A DNA stretch of 64,000 nt from Pseudoips prasinana (taxonomy: Eukaryota; Arthropoda; Insecta; Lepidoptera; Nolidae): contig OX621258.1 in the NCBI GenBank assembly GCA_951640165.1, forward strand, positions 9,509,501 to 9,573,500, written 5' to 3'. The position numbers and the translations under genes were made by a program. Shown here one piece after another: positions 10,318 to 19,889 of this stretch; positions within the stretch are counted from its first letter, which is position 1; every line of letters begins with the position of its first letter. Below the pieces are notes generated by a model. The model made no database searches and had not been told where the DNA came from. It saw only the letters and a list, made by a program, of their open reading frames with translations.

Positions 10318-10554
10318 GATGTGAAACATCTATAGCCGCACGTAAAACAGATTTCTGGCGTGGCGACGCATGCCGTGGCGACGCATGCCGCGGCGACGCG
10401 TCGCCACGTTATACGATAGTAGTGTGTACGGTGTGGAGACGCGTCGCCATGCGCAATCGACTTTTTATTTTATCATTATTACATATTTAGTTCCTATCAC
10501 AATATGTTCTTTTCTGCATATTACTTTTACAAAATAATGTCGATGTTTCACATC
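10318..10554. mobile_element. GC-rich MITE
   Basis: Bounded by a perfect 13-bp inverted repeat, GATGTGAAACATC (10318-10330) and GATGTTTCACATC (10542-10554). The interior repeats GTGGCGACGCATGCC and contains palindromic GGCGACGCGTCGCC near 10390-10410. Confidence 0.55.
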
Positions 10555-11194
10555 TGCCAGGCGTCCCGTGACGGCTCACATTTTTTCCTATAAAGGATCG
10601 ACGTTTTGAGACTAGAACATTTTAAGAATCCGTTATTTGTTTAATGTTGTTAAAAGCAGAAGTTTTATATGAAGAAGAGTACATTTTCAGTATTTATTAA
10701 TGTCAGTATTGTTTCAGTTTTTTATTTATCTTTTAAGAATGTGGTGTTTTGAGACTAGAATATTTAGAAGTATTATAATAATTTTTAAGACCTGTAATGA
10801 CCATGTTTAAAGCAAATAAATTTATCTTATCTTATCTAATCAGTTATTTGTTATCCCGATCTCGTTTAATAAAATTATAATTTCCTTACCGTGTTGCTTA
10901 TGCTTCACTGACTTTGTATAAAATTTTATTGTTGAAAGCAGAAGTTCTGTTCACTGACACTGATGGGACACTGTAGACGAGTAAAGCTTTTTTGCTTTTT
11001 ATTTTATATCCCTATAAAGATCAGACGTCTTGAGACTAGAATATTAGATTACAACCTTATCCCATGGGCTAAATAGTTTGCCAAATAATTACAAAAGTTA
11101 CAACAGATTAAGTAAAATACTTATTAAAAAAATAACTTAACCTCATGTGATAAGTATTTAGAGGGCGATGCATGTCGGGGTCACTCATTATAAT

Positions 11195-11390
11195 CATCAC
11201 ACCTTCCTTAGCCTCGTCGCTTCGTGTCCCGGGTTTGATTCCCGCGCCGGACAACTATTTCGGCGACCCATTGTTCATTCATTGAATGCCAATGAATGAA
11301 CAATGGTTCGGAGTCTGGATGTAATTTGTCTTCGTCAATTATAATGTGAAGTATCCCGCAACTCAGGGATTAGATTCTGTAGAGTTGCCA
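11195..11390 (+). mobile_element. SINE-C copy
   Basis: tRNA-like head with GTCGCTTCGTGTCCC and GGGTTTGATTCCCGCGCCGG, then the SINE-C body TCGGAGTCTGGATGTAATTT. A local inverted repeat of CATTGTTCATTCATT lies in the body. Confidence 0.6.
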
Positions 11391-11399
11391 TTTAACGAA

Positions 11400-11750
11400 A
11401 AATTAAATAAACTGTTAATTTGTTTGTCATTTTTTATTCCTAACAGGTTTATTAACAAACGTAATTTCCTCACAAAACGGCTGAAACAACATGACTTGAC
11501 TTTCCCAAACCTTACCTTATATTTAATAAAGGCAAAACGGTTATCGAATCAAAACGTTACCCCATAGCCCAATTAGGTAATAAGGTTACCCTATTTGAGC
11601 ACACCTTTGTAATATTTCCGTTTGTTTTTAATAAACTTCCGTCTTTCCATCGCGTGTTTCTTTACACCTGTGCCTCTTTGATTTCGATTTCATTTTTGTT
11701 ATTGTACGTAAAAGTTTTGTCCTCTGCTGAAAGTTATATAAAAGGTTCTA
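11400..11750. repeat. Second copy of the 7860-8150 repeat
   Basis: Matches in order: CCTTACCTTATATTTAATAA, TTTTTAATAAACTTCC, TTTGATTTCGATTTC and AAAAGTTTTGTCCTCTG. Highly diverged. Confidence 0.4.
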
Positions 11751-11775
11751 GGTGTATCTACATGTTTATTTATAA

Positions 11776-12022
11776 GGCTGATTTCAGAGTGACGCGCGCG
11801 GCACGCGCCGGAGGCCAGCGCGTCTCAACAGCGGCGCGTGTGAGACGCGTCACTCTGAAACGCTAGCTACCAGTAGAGGAGCTCGGGCAGTGCTGGCCGA
11901 CGGCGCGCGTGTCACCGGCGGCGAGTTTGAACTGCGTGACTATGAAACGCCTACTATCTAGTGTAATTGTAAGCGCGCGGGTTTGGACGGCGCCGCTCGC
12001 CGGCGTGACTCTGAAATCAGCC
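11776..12022. mobile_element. PIF/Harbinger-like MITE with TAA duplication
   Basis: Terminal inverted repeats GGCTGATTTCAGAGTGACGC and GCGTGACTCTGAAATCAGCC are flanked by TAA (11773-11775 and 12023-12025). The 3-bp TWA duplication is typical of PIF/Harbinger. The interior is GC-rich and carries another copy of the terminal repeat near 11847. No transposase. Confidence 0.75.
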
Positions 12023-12030
12023 TAAAGCTA

Positions 12031-12373
12031 CTAGGCCCCACGGTTTCACCCGCGTTAAAGTAGTTTTGGCGTAAAAGAGCGTTTCGGCGAATTAGTAAGA
12101 TGTGTATCTCTAGCGGTTTTGGCAGTGCACGCCGGAATAGTTCGCAGATGGTAGATTTTTTCCTGCTTACTTGACACTTATCGCCATATTTTTGATAATT
12201 CACATAATATCTTTATAAATTGTAGCCTATGTGTTATTCTGATGTATAAGCTATATTATTGTAAAGTTTAATTAAAATCCATTCAGTAGTTTTTACGTGA
12301 AAGAGTAACAAACATCCATCCATCCCTACTTACAAACTTTCACGTTATAATATTCACTTAATAATATTAGTTG
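12031..12373 (-). mobile_element. Non-autonomous Helitron
   Basis: The antisense 3' terminus starts CTAGGCCCCACGGTTTCACC. The other side reads the classic block GTGAAAGAGTAACAAACATC and ends ...CGTTATAATATT. A related copy is at 22262-22905, sharing CTCTAGCGGTTTTGGCAGTG. Confidence 0.7.
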
Positions 12374-12387
12374 GATATTTATAGAAT

Positions 12388-12620
12388 AGAATAACAATAT
12401 CACACAAAGCCATCTGATCCCAAACTAAGCAAAGCTTGTACTTTGGAAACCAGATAACAGATGTATTATATATACTTTACATATACTTTTCTTCTGTAAA
12501 TACATACTTATATAGATAATTACACCAAGACTCAGGACAATCAGACATTTTCATGTTCACAAATATCTGTCATGGATCGAACCCACGACCTGCGGCGTGA
12601 AAGGCAAGCATTTACCAACG
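12388..12620 (-). mobile_element. SINE-A copy feeding a tandem array
   Basis: Antisense SINE-A with complete body (CTGATCCCAAACTAAGC, AGGACAATCAGACATTTTC) and head (GGATCGAACCCACGACC). The head continues directly into the 82-bp array. Confidence 0.75.
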
Positions 12621-13355
12621 ACACCAACCGGCCCGGCAATGTAATGCCCGGGTGGCAAACGAACCCACGACCTGCGACGTGAAAGGCAAGCATTTACCAA
12701 CGACACTAACCGGCCCGGCAATGTGATGCCTGGGTGGCAAACGAACCCACGAACTGTGGCGTGAAAGGCAAGCATTTACCAACGACACCAATCGGCCCGG
12801 CAATGTGATGCCTGGGTGGCAAACGAACCCACGACCTGCGGCGTGAAAGGCAAGCATTTACCAACGACACTAACCGGCCCGGCAATGTGATGCCTGGGTG
12901 GCAAACGAACCCACGACCTGCGGCGTGAAAGGCAAGCATTTACCAACGACACCAACCGGCCCGGCAATGTAATGCCCGGGTGGCAAACGAACCCACGACC
13001 TGCGGCGTGAAAGGCAAGCATTTACCAACGACACTAACCGGCCCGGCAATGTGATGCCTGGGTGGCAAACGAACCCACGACCTGCGGCGTGAAAGGCAAG
13101 CATTTACCAACGACACCAACCGGCCCGGCAATGTAATGCCCGGGTGGCAAACGAACCCACGACCTGCGGCGTGAAAGGCAAGCATTTACCAACGACACTA
13201 ACCGGCCCGGCAATGTGATGCCTGGGTGGCAAACGAACCCACGACCTGCGGCGTGAAAGGCAAGCATTTACCAACGACACTAACCGGCCCGGCAATGTGA
13301 TGCCTGGGTGGCAAACGAACCCACGACCTGCGGCGTGAAAGGCAAGAATTTACCG
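12573..13355 (-). repeat. Tandem array of SINE-A heads, 82-bp monomers
   Basis: About nine monomers. The marker GTAATGCCCGG or GTGATGCCTGG recurs at 12641, 12723, 12805, 12887, 12969, 13051, 13133, 13215 and 13297, exactly 82 bp apart. The two monomer types run A B B B A B A B B, giving 164-bp A-B dimers. Each monomer is the tRNA-like SINE head, with the B-box region changed to GGTTCGTTTGCC in every array unit. Minus-strand ORFs through it are a consequence of repetition. Confidence 0.85.
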
Positions 13356-13424
13356 GCATTTTTCGGCCCGTCAATGAAATGGAATAAAATATATTTATTT
13401 TTTAAATAATGTAATTAATGCCAG

Positions 13425-13510
13425 GCTTAGTCGTGTGGTTTCCGGCCCAGAAAGAATAACAGGGCCACCCCATACCACCCCGGGGTGTCGTAAAAGGCGA
13501 CTAAGGTATA
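13425..13510. repeat. Short repeat fragment of unknown class
   Basis: Contains CGTGTGGTTTCCGGCCCAG, AGAAAGAATAACAGGGCC and GGGGTGTCGTAAAAGGCGAC. The first part is shared with 2836-2870. Confidence 0.35.
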
Positions 13511-14829
13511 CATTCAGTCAAAAAAGTATCGGGAATGGATGATTTGTTTATGGTTCCAAATTCAAATATTTGTTTTTTTTTGTTGTTGTTAGATTGGCAC
13601 AACTGTTTTCCATTTTGGCGCGGAGTTTGAGTTGCATCTGTTATTTATATTAAATACAGTGCTGGTTTTAGTAATATCATATATAGTGTGTATTGCGAAT
13701 TTCAGAATGGACAAAAATATCGAACAAAGAGTATGTGTTAAATTTTGCATCGCTAATGGAATTTCGTGTTCGGAGTCACTGAAAATGTTACAGAAGGCTT
13801 ACGGTGAATCGATTTTATCAAAAACTCGTGCTTATGAGTGGTTCAAAGCGTTCAAAAGCGGTCGAGATGTGATGTAAGATTTGCCTCGCTCTGGTAGGCT
13901 ATCAACGTCTGCAACTGAACTTAACATCGCAAAAGTGAAGGAAATAGTGACTGAAAATCCTCATTCAACTCTGAGAGAGATAGCCGCCGAACTTTCTGTA
14001 TCTCACGAGTCGATTCGTACCATTTTAACTAATCATTTGGGTATGAAACATGTTGCTGCTCGGCTAGTCCCAAAAGATCTGAATTTTCTCCAAAAACTCA
14101 ATCGCATGAAAGTCGCTGAGGACATGGTAGAACGAGTCAATTCCGACCCAACATTCATGAAACGCATTGTTACTGGTGACGAGACGTGGGTTTACGAGTT
14201 TGACATGCAAACTAGTCAACAAGCTTCGGAGTGGCGCCTTCCAACTGAACCGAAACCGAAAAAACCACGCCAAAGTCGATCAAAAGTCAAAGTCATGTTC
14301 ACTGTTTTCTTTGACTATCGCGGTGTTGTGCACTCTGAATTCTTACCGGAAGGTCGAACGGTAAATAAAGAATATTATTTGAGCGTTATGCGGCGTTTAA
14401 GAGAGCAAATTCGACGAAAAAGGCCAGATTTGTGGAAAGAAAATTCTTGGATTTTGCACCACGATAATGCGCGTTCGCACAAGGCCATCATTGTGAACGA
14501 ATTTTTGACCAAACACTCAACAAATACCATCCAGCAACCACCATATTCACCAGATATGGCTCCAGCTGACTTCTTTCTTTTTCCTAAACTCGAATAACCA
14601 CTTCGTGGTACCCGTTTTCAATCGGTAGAAGACATAAAGGAGAATTCGGGGCGAGAACTGAACTCAATTCCGAAAGCAGCGTTTAAAAAATGTTTTGATG
14701 AATGGATTATTCGTTGGCGTAAGTGTATCGTTTCTGAAGGAGCATACTTGGAAGGTGATACAATAAATTTGGATGAATAACAAACATTTTGTATATTATT
14801 GATCTTTTCCCGGTACTTTCTTGACGGAG
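13511..14829 (+). mobile_element. mariner element, decayed
   Basis: Near-terminal inverted repeats TCAAAAAAGTATCGGGAA (13518-13535) and TTCCCGGTACTTTCTTGA (14807-14824) match at 16 of 18 positions. TA lies just outside (13509-13510 and 14830-14831). Length about 1.32 kb, normal for mariner. It encloses one transposase pseudogene. Confidence 0.8.
13707..14780 (+). pseudogene. mariner transposase with two in-frame stops
   Basis: Reads as a 357-codon mariner transposase in one frame, starting MDKNIEQRVC and ending GDTINLDE. TAA at 13875-13877 (after SGRDVM) and TAA at 14595-14597 (after FPKLE) interrupt it; there is no frameshift. An N-terminal helix-turn-helix region is followed by PRSGRL, the linker motif. 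The triad aspartates are visible in TGDETW, HHDNARSH and PDMAPADFF, with 34 residues between the second and third (DD34D). It would bind the terminal repeats and cut and paste at TA. Only two substitutions separate it from an open frame, so inactivation is fairly recent. Subfamily not determined; it differs clearly from the 60-kb mariner. Confidence 0.85.
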
Positions 14830-14849
14830 TAGTACACCAGGGAGTCCTT

Positions 14850-14985
14850 CAGCAAAGTCACCTATGTATTAGCTACCACCTAACTGCGGTCGCCAACTCG
14901 CATACCCAGCGACACCGAGAAATGGAAACGTTATAAAAGCTTTGGCGGAAGCCTATGTCCAGCAGTGGATAATATCAGGTTTAAT
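14850..14985 (+). mobile_element. RTE-tail short repeat, degraded
   Basis: CTGCGGTCGCCAACTCG and CCTATGTCCAGCAGTGGAT identify the family; the 5' part is missing. Confidence 0.45.
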
Positions 14986-15047
14986 GGAGATTACTCATCC
15001 GCGGGACATATTATATTTTCGTGAGTCGAATAAAATTCATTCTTACC

Positions 15048-15195
15048 TGACCTCTTTCCGGTCGTGTCGCTAGCCATCGGATCATGAGAGTGATGGAATA
15101 GAAAGTGCCCCCCTTACGCACACACTTGTGCACTATAATATGTCCTGCTCAATTGGCTAATCTCCATTGAGAATGGCCGCCGTGGCCGAAATTCA
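15048..15195 (+). mobile_element. SINE-D fragment, 3' part
   Basis: Shares CCTCTTTCCGGTCG, GGATCATGAGAGTGATGGAA, CACTTGTGCACTATAATATG and GGCTAATCTCCATTGAGA with the full copy at 56052-56410. A short antisense SINE-D piece lies just before it (14980-15025). Confidence 0.65.
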
Positions 15196-15364
15196 GCCGG
15201 GAAGACATCATCATCAAATGTCATTATTTCTTTATACCATATACTAGAGACAACATTGCATAGAGGCTTTTCAGTGCGAAGCGAACGTGTTATTAACGAT
15301 TTAGTATTGTTCCCATACTCATTAGTTAACGGTATATCGACACCACTTCAGTAGACACACTTTG

Positions 15365-15850
15365 GTTTTATAGAGACTTTAATATGAAGTTATTAAGGGC
15401 GATTTTCGTAGTAAAAGTGTGTTCATTGATACGATGTCGACTGTGTTTTAAGTTTAACATCCTAAGTTTTGTATTATAATACATTAATATTTCGCAATAA
15501 AATTAATATCTTTATTTATTAGGACTTTGCCAGCTTTTATGTGCTGTATTAATAAATAAATTTTACACATATAAATTGTTATCACTAATACTTAACAGTT
15601 AAACGTTAGTTACAAAATTAGTGCAAATGTTATAGACGCCGTTATTGTCATGTAGAACATGTAAAGACGCCAGCATATCCAGCTATCCCATTGTGTCTAA
15701 TTTATTTTATAGATTTTCAACTTTATCACATAAGCATAAGGTTCCCTTTCAATTGGGGAAATTTGACAGATTGGGGTAGCTTGATGTGCTGGCGTTTGTA
15801 CACACGGCTACATATCCAATATTTCCAGTATAAACTGATTTCGCGTTCGC
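15365..15850. repeat. Duplicated segment, copy 1
   Basis: Shares ordered sequence with 16222-16735: GTTTTATAGAGACTTTA, TTGTATTATAATACAT, GCAATAAAATTAATATCTTT, TTAGTTACAAAATTAGTGCA, then MITE-1 and the start of MITE-2. Either a segmental tandem duplication or two copies of a larger repeat. Confidence 0.7.
15661..15801. mobile_element. MITE-1 copy
   Basis: Ends GACGCCAGCATATCCAGCT and AGCTTGATGTGCTGGCG. The interior ATAGATTTTCAACTTTATCA matches the copy at 16539. Confidence 0.7.
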
Positions 15851-16150
15851 GAGTAAATTCATGCAGTACTTTTTGAGTTTCCGCCGGACTTCCATACAGA
15901 CAAACACACAAAAATTCTAAAAACTTTATTTTTGGCTTCGGTACCGATTGTAGATCGCGCCCCAAGTATCCTTTTTAACCCTTAACCAGGCTTTGCTACG
16001 TTTTTTTTTTCATTGTTTTTGGACCTTATTGCAAAGTAATAAAGTTGAAATTAATGTGGCCTCGTATAGTCCATAGCCTGTTTAAAGCTAAAAATATTTA
16101 ATGTACAGTATTGACTTTCCTACGATATTATTATATTCATTATAAAGATA
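15851..16150 (-). mobile_element. Helitron 5' part with a TTAA insertion
   Basis: Antisense of the 8263-type Helitron: AAATTCATGCAGTACTTTTT, ATCGCGCCCCAAGTATCC and GTACAGTATTGACTTTCC. The continuity is broken at TTAA by a 103-bp insert (15979-16081). Confidence 0.65.
15979..16081. mobile_element. piggyBac-like MITE, weak
   Basis: Lies between TTAA (15975-15978) and TTAA (16082-16085) inside Helitron sequence. It begins CCCTTAACCAGGC, and the other end reads ACAGGCTATGG on the opposite strand. TTAA duplication with CCCTT ends is the piggyBac pattern. Confidence 0.45.
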
Positions 16151-16221
16151 TAATCTATATCTTATCTCTATTTAATATAAAATAAAATAACGGCATTAAT
16201 GCCAGGTAAAATAACGTAAAA

Positions 16222-16735
16222 TAAAACGTTTTATAGAGACTTTATTATGAACGTATTATGGGCAATTTTTGTAGTAATTGTGTGTTCACTGATAAGATGT
16301 CTTCTGTGTTTTGAGTTTAACATCCCAAGTTTTGTATTATAATACATAAATATTACGCAATAAAATTAATATCTTTATTTATAAGGACTTTGCCAGATTG
16401 TATATGCTGTTTTAATAAATAAATTTTACACAATTAGATTTACACATATAAATTGTCGTCAATAATAACACTTAACCGTTAGTTACAAAATTAGTGCAAA
16501 TGCTATGTACGCCGTTATAGTGATGCATATCAGTACATGTACAGACCAGCCAGCACATCCAGCTACCCTATTTTGTCTAATTTCTTTTATAGATTTTCAA
16601 CTTTATCACATAAGCATAAGGTCCACTTACAATTCGGGAAATTTGACAGATTGGGGTAGCTTGATGTGCTGGCGTCTGTACACACGGCTACATATCAAGC
16701 TATTAATTTCCAGTATAAGCTGATCTCGCGTTATA
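16222..16735. repeat. Duplicated segment, copy 2
   Basis: Partner of 15365-15850, about 860 bp downstream, in the same orientation and with many substitutions. Confidence 0.7.
16539..16681. mobile_element. MITE-1 copy
   Basis: Left end CCAGCCAGCACATCCAGCT, right end AGCTTGATGTGCTGGCGTC next to GTAC, which also starts MITE-2. Confidence 0.7.
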
Positions 16736-16804
16736 TAGGATTTCCATACAATGAGAGGTCAGCTTATATTGGAATTGTATAGATTGATATGTAGCCGTGT
16801 GTAC
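16678..16804. mobile_element. MITE-2, fold-back element
   Basis: 127 bp with arms of about 50 bp. It starts GTACACACGGCTACATATCA and ends with its complement TATGTAGCCGTGTGTAC. It shares the GTAC with the end of MITE-1. Only the left part is present at 15798-15850. Confidence 0.65.
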
Positions 16805-16855
16805 TATGGATATTATTTAACTGTGTCCTTGTAATATGTGTCATGTGGTAGTACT

Positions 16856-17160
16856 TCTATACATATAATAAATCTGTAGAAAAATAATTTTTGTACATCA
16901 AAAGAAAATCCAAAAAAAATAGCCAGGGTATTAAAGAACAACCAATAGAACCCATTTCCAGCCTTTTTAGAATTTTTGTCTGTTTGTCTGTGTGTCTGTT
17001 TGTCTGTTTATATGTTCGGGTATCACGTAAAATATACTAAAGCAATGTAGATAACTTTTATACACAACGATTGAGCGTAACTTGAGGTAACATTTAGTTT
17101 TTGTTTTATTGCAATCGGTTCAGTCTATCAAAAGATATTAGATTTTAAAGTAATCATGAA
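16856..17160 (+). mobile_element. Helitron-like element, diverged
   Basis: Starts TCTATACATATAATAAATC and contains TTTTTGTCTGTTTGTCTG as in the 8.2-kb family, then diverges. No CTAG terminus found; the right boundary is approximate. Confidence 0.5.
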
Positions 17161-17687
17161 GAAAAATAACACACATTTCATTACTTCAAGATGAACTAAT
17201 GTTTATAGTTGAGCTATCTAACTGTCCGATAGATGTCATTGTGCATATTATGACATCTCTTTTCTGCATAAACTAGGTTGATAGTTGATTTTTATTTCGA
17301 TAGATGTCGTTGTGCATTTATTTTGACTCGCGGTGTTAAGATTTGCCCATGGATTTATTTGCCCGTGTTTGCTGATTGCATGATTACGTAGGGTTTTGAA
17401 TGTACTGAATTGTTTCGAAATAAGGTCTTGGTTGCCTAGAAGTATGTTGTTGTCCAAAATTGGTTATTAAAAAAATCTGTTTTCTTTGGGAAAATTGAAT
17501 TATGTGGAAGGTTGGATTTGTTATAATTTAATTTTAAATTATAATGTCAGTCGATCGAAAGTTTGTGCTGTCGTTTCGTTTGTAACGCGAATGTACCTAC
17601 AGACGATTCGAATTTTATCAAGCCTGTCCGATTGAATGTATTTGAATGTAGTAAATTAACCCTGTCTCTCATAATTTTCTCAGCACA
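17161..17687. other. No gene seen
   Basis: AT-rich. The phrase GATAGATGTC followed by TTGTGCAT occurs twice (about 17229 and 17300). One short minus ORF has no recognisable features. Confidence 0.4.
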
Positions 17688-18135
17688 AATCTATATACCT
17701 ACCTATGTAAAAGAGGGAACTGACTGACTGACATATCAACGCACAGCCTGAACGGCTGGGGTTAGAGACTTGAAATTTTGTCTGTAGGTACTTTTATGAC
17801 GTATGCATTCACTAAGGAAGGGTTTTTGGAAATACTAACCCTAAGGGGGTAAAATAGAGAATGAAAGATTGTATGAAAATCCGTAATTTTTGTAGTTAAA
17901 GGCATTGAAACTTATATTTAGTAGTTCAGCTAAAAATAAAAATTAATATTTTAGAAGTTTAGGAAATTCCACCCAAAGGGCGTAAAATAGGGGATGTAAG
18001 TTTTTATGAAAAGTGTGTAATTTTTTAAGTGAAAAGCATGAAAATTGGTATGGCCTTTCCGTTAAAAATAAAAATATGTATTTCAGGATTTTAGGAATTT
18101 CCACCCCTAAGGGCGTATTATATTCCAAATAATAT

Positions 18136-18236
18136 TTCAAATTCCTCAGAACCATTATAGGTATACCCACACGCAACATACATCCCCTATGAATGTTGCG
18201 TGTGGGTATATCTATAATGGTTCTGAGGAATTTGAA
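18136..18236. repeat. Near-perfect inverted duplication of helicase sequence
   Basis: Arms 18136-18179 and 18193-18236 are reverse complements (44 nt, about one mismatch) with a 13-nt spacer. Both arms encode the helicase stretch around VGISIMVLRNL, once on each strand. Confidence 0.85.
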
Positions 18237-19697
18237 GCCACCTAAACTTTGCAACGGCACTAGGCTTCAAGTCAAAGCTTTGCATCGTGTTATAGAGGCT
18301 ACTATTATGCCTGGATCCGCCCAGGGAGAAACAGTGTTCGTGTCACGTATTCCGTTAGTGCCGAATGATCTCCCTTTTCAGTTTAAAATACTGTAGTTCC
18401 CTATAAAAGTGTGTGTCGCGATAACCATCAACAAATCGCAAAGTCCAACTCTCAAGTTAGCTGGAATTGACTTAAGGAAGGCGGGCAGGTTCACGTGGCG
18501 TGCTCACGTGTGAGTTCATCCCACAGTCTGGTCCATGTAGTGCGAGGACCTACGTCTTTAGCTGAGCTCCGTACAATGGATTATATTGAACATCCCACAT
18601 ACCAGGCCGCTTGCCGAGCACGCCATTTATTAGATGGAGGTCAGCATTGGGATGACGCTCTAGCGGAAGGATGCGTGAGCGATAGTCCACAGCGCTTGCG
18701 ACATTTGTTTGCCATCTTATGGACCTTTTGTGCGTTATCGGGTGCTAACCAGTTATGGAAAAAATACCATGACAAGTATGCTGAAGATTTTATGAGACAT
18801 GTACAACTAAATACTGATGGAGAAATTCCTGACAAGGTACGTGAAATTTGTCACAACAGGTCCTTATTGGCTATTCAAGAGATAGTTATAAGTATAGGAG
18901 GGAACCTGATCAGTCAGAGGCTGCGAAAATGCACAGGAGTTTGCCAATTTATTGTAAAAAAATAGGCGATGGCACATACCCCGTACAAGAATATGGAAAA
19001 GTTATATTGATTGGTAATCTCTGCTCTTACGTTACATCACAGCTGGAGCTAATTTCTTCTGTGTACGGAGATACCACAAACATTGGCAATCAAGCTGGAT
19101 CTTGGCTATGTCAGCGAGCTATTTTGACTCCCCGCAATGACCAAGCTGCGGCAATTAATTTCAAAATATTGACTCATGCGTCCGGGAATAGTAAAGAATA
19201 TAGCTCAATAAATACAGGTATGGAAGAAGATGACGCCACGCATTACCCAGTAGAATTTTTGGATTCCCTCAGCACACCCGGACTTCCAGCCCACAAAATA
19301 GTTTTAAAAATCGGTGTACCAATCATTCTCCTCAGAAATTCAAGTCCCCCCAAACTTTGTAACGGCACTCGGCTCAAAGTCACAAATCTGCAGCAAAACA
19401 TTATCGAAGCTGAAATATTAACAGGTTGCGGCGCCGGTGATATTGTTTTTATTCCAAGGATACCTATAATTCCTTAAAACTTTCCTTTCTCTTTCAAACC
19501 AGTGCAATTCCCAGTCAGTCTCTGTTATGCCATTGATTGATTAATAAAGCTAGACATTATCCGTTGCGGGGATGGACCTAAGTATTGGATGCTTTTCCCA
19601 TGGTCAACTATACGTAGCTCTTTCACGCATAAACGACCCCAATAACGTTTTTGTTTACGCTCCAGATGGTTCCACAGGTAAAATAAAGAAGCACTAA
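18193..19697 (+). pseudogene. Helitron PIF1-like helicase pieces, permuted
   Basis: Three helicase segments lie in the wrong order. First (18193-18395): LKPPKLCNGTRLQVKAL to FVSRIPLVPNDLPFQFKIL, then VACSRVSSSHSLVHV, which is the C-terminal end of the Pif1-type helicase. Second (18565-18965): AELRTMDYIEHPTYQAACRA and an LFAILWTFC segment, which normally precedes the helicase motor. Third (18960-19480): AILTPRNDQAA, HYPVEFLDSL, PPKLCNGTRLKV and VFIPRIPIIP, continuing in another frame to FSHGQLYVALSRI and a stop at 19695-19697. The Walker A region is missing and there are several frameshifts. The protein family unwinds DNA during rolling-circle transposition. This copy cannot be functional. Confidence 0.8.
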
Positions 19698-19889
19698 ATT
19701 AAATTAATAAAGAAATTGTATCGGTATCCTCCCACAGCGCTTTACACTAAAAAATACATTGTTAAGTTCCGACATCCACGCGAACGAAGTTGCGGGCACA
19801 GCTAGTTAATAAATAAATACCGTAGCACAACTAATACACTGACATCTGATGCAGAAATATTGGCAAACTCTGTACTAACAACATATGAA

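Larger units (their letters stand above)
9660..11060. repeat. Degenerate dispersed/tandem repeat region
   Basis: The motif CAGACGTTTTGAGACTGGAA and close variants recur near 9686, 10139, 10607, 10750 and 11026. A second motif, AGAAGTTCTGTTCACTG, recurs near 10030, 10225 and 10945, often followed by GACGAGTAA. This looks like an old, eroded repeat array with later MITE insertions. No coding. Confidence 0.5.
17688..19806 (+). mobile_element. Decayed autonomous Helitron
   Basis: Starts TCTATATACCTACC, followed by GACTGACTGACATATCAACG. It includes CCCTAAGGGGGTAAAATAG and ends CGCGAACGAAGTTGCGGGCA, then CAGCTAG and a host T. These ends are typical of a second lepidopteran Helitron group. The interior carries helicase-derived coding sequence, so this is a remnant of an autonomous copy rather than a short non-autonomous one. 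The Rep (HUH) domain is not visible. Confidence 0.75.

Noticed and set aside
12557..13295. Series of overlapping minus-strand ORFs of 63-81 codons
   Set aside because: They are repetitions of the SINE head in the 82-bp array, not independent genes.
12573..13355. CRISPR-like array
   Set aside because: Monomers are directly adjacent without spacers, in a eukaryotic repeat context.
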